This document shows, one piece after another, positions 26,409-33,961 of a stretch of DNA of 64,000 nucleotides. Position 1 is the stretch's first letter; every line of letters starts with the position of its first letter. Source of the stretch: Methylophilaceae bacterium (GTDB lineage: Bacteria > Pseudomonadota > Gammaproteobacteria > Burkholderiales > Methylophilaceae); the NCBI GenBank assembly GCA_028823485.1, contig JAPKBG010000002.1, positions 62,001 to 126,000 of the forward strand, written 5' to 3'. Below the pieces are notes generated by a model. The model was not told the DNA's origin. It did no database searches and was given only the letters and a program-made list of their open reading frames with translations. A program made the position numbers and the translations under genes.

Positions 26409-28187
26409 TTACTTCTGCCAAGCATCCCGCAACGTAACCGTCCGATTAAACACCGGCTTACCTTTAACACTATCCACTCTATCTGCCACAAAGTAACCAT
26501 GACGCTCAAACTGGAAGGTGTCGCCTGCACTCACGTCTTGCAAGCTGGCTTCTAGTTGTGCTGTGATGGTGTGGATGGAGTCTTGGTTGATGTCGTCTAG
26601 GAAGTCGCGACCGCCGCTGCCCGGATACTGTGTTTTAAACAGTCTATCGTACATGCGGATATCCGCTTCGTATGCATGGTTGGCGCTAATCCAATGGATA
26701 TTGCCTTTGACTTTGACGCTGTTTGAGCCGTCTGTGCCTGATTTGGTGTCTGGTAGATAGTTGCAATGGACTACAGTGACGTTGCCGTCTACATCTTTTT
26801 CACAGCCTGTACATTCAATGACATAGCCATAACGTAGGCGAGCCATGTTGCCTGGGAATAGTCTGAAGTATTTCTCGACAGGGACTTCCATAAAGTCTTC
26901 GCGTTCTATCCACAGCTCTTTAGACAGTTGTACGGTGCGTTTGCCTAGTTCATCTTTTAGTGGATGATTCGGTGCGAAGCAGTCTTCTGATTTACCATCT
27001 TCGTAGTTATCAATCACCAGTTTAATTGGGTCTAATACGGCGATACGGCGTTCAACATCTTGGTTGAGCACTTCGCGCATGCAGTCTTCTAGGGTGATGT
27101 ATTCTATCCATGAGTCGGCTTTGCTAACGCCGATTCTATCGGTAAAGAGTTTGAAGCCTGCTGGTGTGTAACCGCGGCGGCGTGCGCCTGCTAGCGTTGG
27201 TAAGCGTGGGTCATCCCAGCCTGCGACGTGTTTTTCTTCGACTAATTGAATGAGTTTACGTTTTGATAACACCACGTAAGTGAGGTTTAAACGTGCAAAT
27301 TCGGTTTGTTTTGGTGCTGGTTGTTTGAGCATGCCAGTTTCGACCAGCTTCTTCATCAGCCAATCGTAGAAAGGGCGTTGATCTTCAAACTCTAATGTAC
27401 ACAATGAGTGGGTAATGCGTTCTAGCGCATCTTCAATCGGGTGGGCGAAGGTGTACATCGGGTAGATGCACCATTTGTCGCCCGTATTGTGATGATGCAC
27501 ATGGCGAATACGGTAAATCGCAGGGTCGCGTAGATTGAAGTTCGGCGATGCCATATTGATTTTAGCGCGGACAATGTGGCTGCCCTCTGGGTGTTTGCCA
27601 TCGCGCATTTCGCGGAATAGTGTTAAATTTTCTTCAACGGTACGGTCGCGGAACGGTGAGTTTGTACCCGGCTCTGTCATGGTGCCGCGGGTTTCGCGCA
27701 TTTCTTCAGCCGTTTGCGAATCGACATAAGCATGGCCGTTTTCAATCAGCAACTCTGCTGCACGATACATGTCATCGAAATAGTTAGAGGCAAAATACAG
27801 GTTGTTCTCATCCTGATTTGGACCATTTTTATCCCAGCTAAAACCTAACCAGCTTACTATTTCAGTGATACTGTCAACGTATTCTTGGCTTTCTTTTTCT
27901 GGGTTGGTATCGTCAAAACGTAGATGACAAACCCCATCGTAATCGTTGGCTAGACCAAAGTTGATGAAGATACTTTTAGCATGCCCAATGTGTAAGTAGC
28001 CATTTGGCTCAGGCGGGAAGCGGGTGCGAATTTTCGCGATATCGACTTGTCCTGTTTCTTGATGCGCTGCATCACCTGGGCTACCTGCCCATTTCTTTTC
28101 AGAAAATTTATTGGCCGCTAATTCACGCTCGATAATGCCGCGAACAAAGTTAGAGCCAGGAGGTAGTGGTGTTTTTTGTTTTTCCAT
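26409..28187 (-). CDS. glnS: Glutaminyl-tRNA synthetase
   Basis: A class I aminoacyl-tRNA synthetase of 592 residues charging tRNA-Gln. The HIGH motif is NGYLHIGHAKSI and the KMSKS equivalent is VLSKRKL. The N-terminal RTRFPPEPNG block, LRFDDTNPEKE and YPMYTFAHPIEDALERITHS are typical of GlnS and distinguish it from GltX. The C-terminal beta-barrel anticodon-binding region is complete, ending RNVTL-like FNRTVTLRDAWQK. It is slightly longer than the E. coli enzyme owing to the N-terminal lead. It diverges from birA. Confidence 0.97.
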   Translation of the reverse strand: MEKQKTPLPPGSNFVRGIIERELAANKFSEKKWAGSPGDAAHQETGQVDIAKIRTRFPPEPNGYLHIGHAKSIFINFGLANDYDGVCHLRFDDTNPEKESQEYVDSITEIVSWLGFSWDKNGPNQDENNLYFASNYFDDMYRAAELLIENGHAYVDSQTAEEMRETRGTMTEPGTNSPFRDRTVEENLTLFREMRDGKHPEGSHIVRAKINMASPNFNLRDPAIYRIRHVHHHNTGDKWCIYPMYTFAHPIEDALERITHSLCTLEFEDQRPFYDWLMKKLVETGMLKQPAPKQTEFARLNLTYVVLSKRKLIQLVEEKHVAGWDDPRLPTLAGARRRGYTPAGFKLFTDRIGVSKADSWIEYITLEDCMREVLNQDVERRIAVLDPIKLVIDNYEDGKSEDCFAPNHPLKDELGKRTVQLSKELWIEREDFMEVPVEKYFRLFPGNMARLRYGYVIECTGCEKDVDGNVTVVHCNYLPDTKSGTDGSNSVKVKGNIHWISANHAYEADIRMYDRLFKTQYPGSGGRDFLDDINQDSIHTITAQLEASLQDVSAGDTFQFERHGYFVADRVDSVKGKPVFNRTVTLRDAWQK

Positions 28188-28281
28188 GTTGTTTTGCCAT
28201 GCTACTTTTACAATTGAGTTAGGCGTATTTTACACTAGCTAGGCAGTGCTGGCGCTAGCCTATGATAAACTTAGTTGGCTC

Positions 28282-29274
28282 ATGAATACCTTAACTTTTC
28301 CTATTTTACGTCTGCTCGCCGATGGTCAATTTCACTCTGGTGAAACCTTAGCCACGAAGTTTGGCGTGACGCGTGCAACCATCTGGAATGCAGTGCAACA
28401 TGCACAGCACTTGGGTGTTGAAGTGTTTAGCGTCCGTGGGCGTGGTTACAAGTTGCCGAAGCCAATTGATTGGTTAGATAAAGAGGCCGTATTGCAAGCG
28501 ATTGGCGCAGAGCGTGAATGGTTTCAAGTGGAAGTGCTCGATGAAGTGGCTTCAACCAATACTTATTTAATGCAAGCGGCGGCTAAAGGTGCGCCACATG
28601 TAAGTTGTGCTGTGGCGCATATTCAAACAGGAGGAAGAGGGAGGCGTGGCCGAACGTGGATTTCTCACCTTGGTGCGAGTTTGACATTTTCATTGCTGTG
28701 GCGATTTGATTGTGGCGCAGCGGCACTTTCAGGTTTGAGTTTAGCCATCGGTGTAGCGTTGATGCGTGCATTGAATGCGTTGGATATAAAGTCTGCCAAA
28801 CTAAAGTGGCCGAATGATGTGTTGGTCGACGGTAAAAAATTGGCTGGTATCTTGATTGATTTGCACGGTGATTTAGATGGGCCTAGTGCCGCAGTAATTG
28901 GTGCTGGGATTAATTTGGATTTGCCCAAGCAAGTATTTGAAAGTATCGACCAACCTGCCACTGATATTAAACATGCTAGCCATGTCGATGTAAATCATAC
29001 TGGTATGAATCAAAGTATCTTATTGGGCACAGTGTTAAAACACCTTGCCGAGGTGTTGCGCCATTTTGAACAACATGGCTTTATGGGTGTGCGAGATGAG
29101 TGGTTAAGCTACCATGCTTATCATAACCAGTCAGTCCGTATGTTAATGCCTGATGGGCGCGATGTTGAGGGTGTGGTGACAGGCATTGCTGAAGATGGTA
29201 TTTTGTTAGTAGAAACAGCGTTAGGCTTGCAGCGTTTTTCCGCAGGTGAAATTTCTTTAAGAAGCATCAATTGA
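28282..29274 (+). CDS. birA: Biotin-protein ligase with N-terminal helix-turn-helix (BirA)
   Basis: A 330-residue bifunctional protein. Residues 1-65 form a winged helix (FHSGETLATKFGVTRATIWNA split over two helices), the rest the biotin ligase: SVRGRGYKL linker, EVASTNTYLMQ, the nucleotide loop GGRGRRGRTW and the catalytic KLKWPNDVLVDGKKLAGIL, plus a small C-terminal SH3-like domain. It makes biotinyl-AMP, biotinylates the acetyl-CoA carboxylase carrier protein, and may repress biotin genes. The start is the ATG at 28282; a TTG 36 nt earlier lacks homologous sequence. coaX follows 17 nt downstream, the usual order in betaproteobacteria. Confidence 0.95.
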   Translation: MNTLTFPILRLLADGQFHSGETLATKFGVTRATIWNAVQHAQHLGVEVFSVRGRGYKLPKPIDWLDKEAVLQAIGAEREWFQVEVLDEVASTNTYLMQAAAKGAPHVSCAVAHIQTGGRGRRGRTWISHLGASLTFSLLWRFDCGAAALSGLSLAIGVALMRALNALDIKSAKLKWPNDVLVDGKKLAGILIDLHGDLDGPSAAVIGAGINLDLPKQVFESIDQPATDIKHASHVDVNHTGMNQSILLGTVLKHLAEVLRHFEQHGFMGVRDEWLSYHAYHNQSVRMLMPDGRDVEGVVTGIAEDGILLVETALGLQRFSAGEISLRSIN

Positions 29275-29291
29275 GGACACGTTAAACCAGC

Positions 29292-30071
29292 ATGTTGATT
29301 GTGATTGATATAGGTAATACACGCACGAAATGGGCGGCCCTCAACAGTAATGGGCGTTTAAGCGAGATGCAGATGACGCCTAACAAGATGCTTGCGCAAT
29401 CAGCATTAAAAAAACAATTGGCAGAAGCTGAAAAAGTGATCATTGCGAATGTGGCAGGTGATGCCATGGCTGGTAAATTGCTCGACATCATCCCTAAGCA
29501 TGTGACAGTGACCTTCGTGAAGGCAACAAGTGAAGCTTGTCATGTGATTAATCGTTATGATAGTACAAAGCTAGGTGTTGATCGCTGGGCAGCCGCTGTC
29601 GCCACATGGAATCAATTACAGCAACCAGCTGTTGTGGTGAGTGCGGGTACAGCGATTACCATTGATAGTATTGCTGTTGATTCTCCATTTAAGTTGACGG
29701 TATTAAATCGCCTTGTATCAAAAAAAGGCGTTTATCTTGGCGGCACGATTATGCCAGGCTTACATGCGATGCAGCAGGCTTTAGATGACTATACGGCTAA
29801 CCTTTCATCCGCTGCAAAAGGTGTTGTGACAACATTTCCGACTAATACAGGCGATGCGATGCAAACAGGGTGTATGAATGCGGTGATGGGCACGATACTG
29901 TTACAGGTTAAGCAATTGGAAAAACATTGTGCTTTCCTCCCTAAAGTAGTGATTACTGGCGGTGATGCTGTTAAAATTGCACATGCGTTAAGAATCCATG
30001 TAAAACGTGTTGTGATTGCTGAGGATTTAGTACTACAAGGCTTGGCATTATTGGAGAAAGAACAAGAATGA
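29292..30071 (+). CDS. coaX: Type III pantothenate kinase
   Basis: A 259-residue enzyme that phosphorylates pantothenate in the first step of coenzyme A synthesis. ATP-binding phosphate loop IDIGNTRTKWA lies at the N-terminus, GVDRWAAAVATWN and the second phosphate motif VVVSAGTAITIDSI in the middle, and GGTIMPGLHAM and VITGGDAVKIA toward the end. Type III enzymes need a monovalent cation and are not inhibited by CoA. The stop overlaps the start of the next gene by four bases, giving a birA-coaX-SPOR operon. Confidence 0.95.
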   Translation: MLIVIDIGNTRTKWAALNSNGRLSEMQMTPNKMLAQSALKKQLAEAEKVIIANVAGDAMAGKLLDIIPKHVTVTFVKATSEACHVINRYDSTKLGVDRWAAAVATWNQLQQPAVVVSAGTAITIDSIAVDSPFKLTVLNRLVSKKGVYLGGTIMPGLHAMQQALDDYTANLSSAAKGVVTTFPTNTGDAMQTGCMNAVMGTILLQVKQLEKHCAFLPKVVITGGDAVKIAHALRIHVKRVVIAEDLVLQGLALLEKEQE

Positions 30072-30712
30072 GAATGTTTATATTGTTATTAGTGTTGGTG
30101 AATGTTGCACTGTTCGCTTACTTTAATATGGATAAGGTGCTGCCTAAAAAAGCGCTCACCTATAAAGAGCTCAACCCAGGAAAGTTAAAGTTATTGATGG
30201 ATGAGGATTTTGGTGGCCTTGAGAAAAAAAAATTATCAGCTAGGCCATTGAATTATTGTTATAAATGGGGTGGCTTTACGGACGCTAACTTAGCGGCTGC
30301 TCAAGAGGTGATGGCACGTCTAGGCTTGGAGGCTGACTTGGTGCAAGAAAGCGGTGTTAAGCAAGAGAGACGTTTCTGGATTTACTATCCGCCACTAGCT
30401 ACGACTGAGAAAGCACAAGCCAAGGTAGAGGAAATTAAAAAGTTAGGTGTGGATGAGTTATATATTGTGCAAGATTCAAAATGGCGCAATGCAATATCAT
30501 TCGGCTTGTTTAGTGAAGAGCCATTAGCCAATAACTTATTAAAAAACTTGAGAGCTAAAGGCGTCAACCATGCAGTGAAGTCGCTACGTAATCAAGGTAA
30601 TGCAACCAGTAGTTTGGTGGCTAAATCAGTTAGCGCAGAATCTGCTGTAGAACTGTATAAAATTCGACCTGAGTTTGTTGGGTCTGAAGTCACGCCAGTT
30701 GCTTGTCGGTAA
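30068..30712 (+). CDS. SPOR-like single-pass membrane protein
   Basis: A 214-residue protein with one N-terminal membrane helix (about 1-20, MFILLLVLVNVALFAYF) and a periplasmic C-terminal portion. Residues about 55-190 contain two weak alpha/beta units resembling SPOR domains (YCYKWGGF, then ERRFWIYYPPLATTEKAQAK and AISFGLFSEEPLANNLLKNL). SPOR domains bind denuded glycan strands at septa, so a cell-envelope role is likely. It overlaps coaX by four bases, and such proteins commonly follow coaX in this group. The final 30 residues are unstructured. Confidence 0.78.
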   Translation: MRMFILLLVLVNVALFAYFNMDKVLPKKALTYKELNPGKLKLLMDEDFGGLEKKKLSARPLNYCYKWGGFTDANLAAAQEVMARLGLEADLVQESGVKQERRFWIYYPPLATTEKAQAKVEEIKKLGVDELYIVQDSKWRNAISFGLFSEEPLANNLLKNLRAKGVNHAVKSLRNQGNATSSLVAKSVSAESAVELYKIRPEFVGSEVTPVACR

Positions 30713-30740
30713 ACCGAATGTTTAAGAGGTGAAATAGAGT

Positions 30741-30775
30741 AATAAAAAAGCCAGCTAATTGCTGGCTTTTTTATT
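30741..30775. terminator. Strong bidirectional terminator
   Basis: Perfect 15-bp arms (30741-30755, 30761-30775) with the core AAGCCAGC-TAATT-GCTGGCTT and flanking A and T runs. It lies between the convergent SPOR-like gene and lpdA and can end both. Confidence 0.93.
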
Positions 30776-30812
30776 ACTGATATTGAACTACATCTTGATT
30801 TTCAAATAACCC

Positions 30813-32591
30813 TTAGCGTTTCTTCGGCGGCATCATATCGGTAATAGTGCCTTCTTTCAGCTCTGCGGCAAAGCAGATGGTTTCTGAAAGGGTAGGGTGC
30901 GCATGAATTGTTAAGCCTAAATCATGCGCATCAGCGCCCATTTCGATTGCTAGGCAAGCTTCAGCCAGTAATTCACCTGCATTCACCCCAACAATACCTG
31001 CACCAATCAAACGATGTGTTGTTTTATCAAAAATGAGTTTAGTCGCGCCTTCTGTCCGTGCAACTGCAATTGCACGGCCACTCGCAGCCCAAGGGAATGA
31101 AGCTTTATCCACATCCATGCCTTTTTCTTTAGCTTCAGTTTCGGTCACACCAACCCATGCGATTTCAGGATCGGTATAAGCTACGCTAGGAATCACACTA
31201 GCCACAAATTCTACTTTGTGGCCTGCAATCACTTCGGCGGCTACTTTTGCTTCATGTGTGGCTTTATGCGCGAGCATTGGTTGGCCGACAATGTCGCCAA
31301 TCGCAAAGATATGCGGTACGTTGGTTCGCTGTTGTTTGTCTACGTCAATAAAGCCGTAGTCATTAACAGCAACGCCAGCATTTTCTGCGCCAATGTTTTT
31401 ACCATTAGGACGACGTCCAATTGAAACTAATACGCGGTCATAGACGACGGTGCCTTCAGGTGCATTTTCGCCTTCAAAACTGACATGAATGCCATCTTTT
31501 TTAGCTGCCATGCTAGCCACTTTAGTTGAAAGCATAATGCTTTCAAAGCGCTTGCTCATGCGTTTTTGTAATGGGCGAACTAAGTCACGGTCGCAACCAG
31601 TGATCAAGCTATCCATGAATTCAACAACACTCACTTTAGTACCCATAGCATCGTAAACCGTCCCCATTTCTAGGCCGATAATACCGCCACCGATGACCAA
31701 CATGCTTTTTGGAATACCTTCTAGTGCTAATGCGCCAGTCGAGTCCATGATGCGTAGATCATTCGCTGTGGCTTCATCTAAGCCAGGGAATTTAGTCGCT
31801 TGTGAACCTGCTGCGATAATTGCATTTTCAAAACCGATTTTAGTGGTCTTGCCATCTTCTGCTGTTACAATCATTTGATTAGCGCCACTAAAGCTACCAA
31901 CGCCATTCACAACCGTCACACCACGGCCTTTAGCCATTTGCGCTAAACCACCAGTGAGTTTACCAACCACATCATCAGACTTCCATTTACGGAGCTTGTC
32001 TAAATCAATATTCGGTTTGCCGAAGCTTAAGCCGTGCGTTTCAGTTTCTTCAGCCTCTGTAATCACTTTAGCCATGTGTAATAAGGCTTTTGATGGGATG
32101 CAGCCTACGTTTAAGCAAACGCCGCCTAGTGTGGAATAGCGTTCAATTAAGACCACTTTTAAACCTAAGTCAGCTGCGCGGAAAGCGGCTGTGTAGCCAC
32201 CAGGGCCTGAACCTAGAACGACGACCTGTATGTCGGTGTCATTATCGCCTGTTGGCCTTGCAGTGGTTGGTGCTGGCGCAGCAGCATGAGCCTCTTTAGC
32301 AGGTTCTGCTTTTGGCGCTTCAGCTTTGGCTGGTTCCGCTGCCGCGTTTGCCGCGGCTTCAATCATTAATAGCAAATTGCCTTGGGCAATTTTATCGCCG
32401 AGGCTGACTTTGATCTCTTTCACAACGCCTGCGTGTGAAGAAGGAATATCCATAGAGGCTTTGTCAGACTCAACCGTGACCAGTGAATCATCGACTTCAA
32501 TACTGTCGCCAACGTTCACTAAGACTTCAATGATGTCTACTGAATCAAAATCACCAATATCTGGCACTAATACTTCTATTAAATTACTCAT
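30813..32591 (-). CDS. lpdA: Dihydrolipoyl dehydrogenase with N-terminal lipoyl domain (E3)
   Basis: The E3 component of pyruvate dehydrogenase, 592 residues, reoxidising dihydrolipoamide with NAD+. Residues 1-78 are a lipoyl domain with the lipoylated lysine in VESDKASMDIP, followed by an Ala/Pro/Glu linker. The FAD domain begins VVLGSGPGGYTAAFRAA and contains the redox disulfide GGVCLNVGCIPSKAL. The C-terminal HAHPTLSE carries the catalytic His-Glu pair. The lipoyl extension is common in Neisseria and betaproteobacteria. The ATG at 32591 is preferred to a TTG nine bases upstream. It follows aceF by 14 nt. Confidence 0.96.
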   Translation of the reverse strand: MSNLIEVLVPDIGDFDSVDIIEVLVNVGDSIEVDDSLVTVESDKASMDIPSSHAGVVKEIKVSLGDKIAQGNLLLMIEAAANAAAEPAKAEAPKAEPAKEAHAAAPAPTTARPTGDNDTDIQVVVLGSGPGGYTAAFRAADLGLKVVLIERYSTLGGVCLNVGCIPSKALLHMAKVITEAEETETHGLSFGKPNIDLDKLRKWKSDDVVGKLTGGLAQMAKGRGVTVVNGVGSFSGANQMIVTAEDGKTTKIGFENAIIAAGSQATKFPGLDEATANDLRIMDSTGALALEGIPKSMLVIGGGIIGLEMGTVYDAMGTKVSVVEFMDSLITGCDRDLVRPLQKRMSKRFESIMLSTKVASMAAKKDGIHVSFEGENAPEGTVVYDRVLVSIGRRPNGKNIGAENAGVAVNDYGFIDVDKQQRTNVPHIFAIGDIVGQPMLAHKATHEAKVAAEVIAGHKVEFVASVIPSVAYTDPEIAWVGVTETEAKEKGMDVDKASFPWAASGRAIAVARTEGATKLIFDKTTHRLIGAGIVGVNAGELLAEACLAIEMGADAHDLGLTIHAHPTLSETICFAAELKEGTITDMMPPKKR

Positions 32592-32605
32592 ATTCAACAA
32601 TCCTG

Positions 32606-33940
32606 TTACAGCAACAAACGACGTACATCGGAAAGCATCATGCGCATATGGCTAGTAAAGCGAGCGCCATCAGCGCCATCAACCACACGGTGGTCGTAAG
32701 ACAGTGACATTGGCAACATCAAACGCGGCTCGAACTCACCAGTTGCTTTGTTGTAGATGGGTTTTATGCTGGCACGCGACACACCTAGAATGCCTACTTC
32801 TGGGCAGTTAATGATTGGTGTAAATTGCGTTCCGCCGATACCGCCTAGGCTAGAAATGGTAAAGCAGCCACCTTGCATCTCTTCTACTTTTAATTTACGT
32901 TCACGCGCTTTGCCAGACAGGTCCATTAAGTCGGCTGCAATGGCGAGTACGTCTTTATTTTGTACATCTTTTACCACTGGGACGACTAAGCCGTCTGGTG
33001 TGTCACATGCAAAACCTACGTTGTAGTAGTTTTTCATTATTAACGTATCACCATCAACTGAGAGTGATGCGTTGAAGTTTGGATAGGCTTTTAGTGCATT
33101 CACTGACGCTTTGATTAAGAAAGCTAATAATGTGAGTTTGACGCCACGTTTTTCAGCTTCCGCTTTCATGTCTTTACGGAATGCTTCTAAATCCGTAATG
33201 TCTGCATCATCAAACTGCGTAACGTGTGGTGCTGTTACCCAGTTACGGTGCAAGTTTGCCCCTGATAATTTTTTAATACGTGAAAGCGGTTTAGTTTGAA
33301 TATCACCAAACTTAGTGAAGTCAATCACTGGCATGGCTAACGTACTTAATGCATTACCACCTGAAGCCATGCTGTCAGAACGTGGTTTAGCAAGCTCGCC
33401 CTTGACAAAGTTTTGCACATCGTTTTGTAGGATGCGGTTCTTTTTACCTGAACCCTGAACCAATTTAAGGTCAACACCTAACTCGCGGGCAAACTTGCGA
33501 ATCGATGGACTCGCATGTGATTTCACTTCTCGATTAGTATCGATATGTGCGCCTACCGGAGCAGGTTTAGCTGCTGGTTGTACTTGTTTTGGTGGTTCTG
33601 GCGCAGGGCGTGTTGGCTCTGGAATAGCAACTTTCGGTGCTTCTCCTTTCACTGGTTCTACTGCCTTAGTAGGCACCTCTGCTGGCGCAGCTTCAGTCGC
33701 GGTATCCACTTCAAGTGTAATCAGTAAATGACCTTCTGCAATTTGGTCGCCTACTTTCACTTTTACTTCTTTTACGACACCTGCTTCAGAAGCGGGAATG
33801 TCCATAGAAGCTTTGTCAGACTCAACTGTCACTAACGAATCATCAACGGCAATGATATCGCCAGGTGAGACTAGAACATCAATAATATCGACGGAATCAA
33901 AATCGCCAATATCAGGTACAAAAATATCTTTTACACTCAT
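32606..33940 (-). CDS. aceF: Pyruvate dehydrogenase dihydrolipoyl acetyltransferase (E2)
   Basis: The core E2 subunit, 444 residues, transferring the acetyl group from lipoamide to CoA. It has one lipoyl domain (1-78, VESDKASMDIPA), a Pro/Ala-rich hinge, a peripheral-subunit-binding domain (SPSIRKFARELGVDL), and a catalytic domain with SYDHRVVDGADGARF at the C-terminus. Only one lipoyl domain is present, compared with three in E. coli. The lipoyl domain is nearly identical to that of the neighbouring lpdA, suggesting duplication or gene conversion. It lies between aceE and lpdA on the minus strand. Confidence 0.96.
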   Translation of the reverse strand: MSVKDIFVPDIGDFDSVDIIDVLVSPGDIIAVDDSLVTVESDKASMDIPASEAGVVKEVKVKVGDQIAEGHLLITLEVDTATEAAPAEVPTKAVEPVKGEAPKVAIPEPTRPAPEPPKQVQPAAKPAPVGAHIDTNREVKSHASPSIRKFARELGVDLKLVQGSGKKNRILQNDVQNFVKGELAKPRSDSMASGGNALSTLAMPVIDFTKFGDIQTKPLSRIKKLSGANLHRNWVTAPHVTQFDDADITDLEAFRKDMKAEAEKRGVKLTLLAFLIKASVNALKAYPNFNASLSVDGDTLIMKNYYNVGFACDTPDGLVVPVVKDVQNKDVLAIAADLMDLSGKARERKLKVEEMQGGCFTISSLGGIGGTQFTPIINCPEVGILGVSRASIKPIYNKATGEFEPRLMLPMSLSYDHRVVDGADGARFTSHMRMMLSDVRRLLL

Positions 33941-33961
33941 TTTTTTACTCCGAGCCAGTGA

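Noticed and set aside
32326-33731. Plus-strand ORFs opposite aceF and lpdA
   Set aside because: Low-complexity mirror frames of the Ala/Pro/Glu linkers and conserved domains on the real coding strand.
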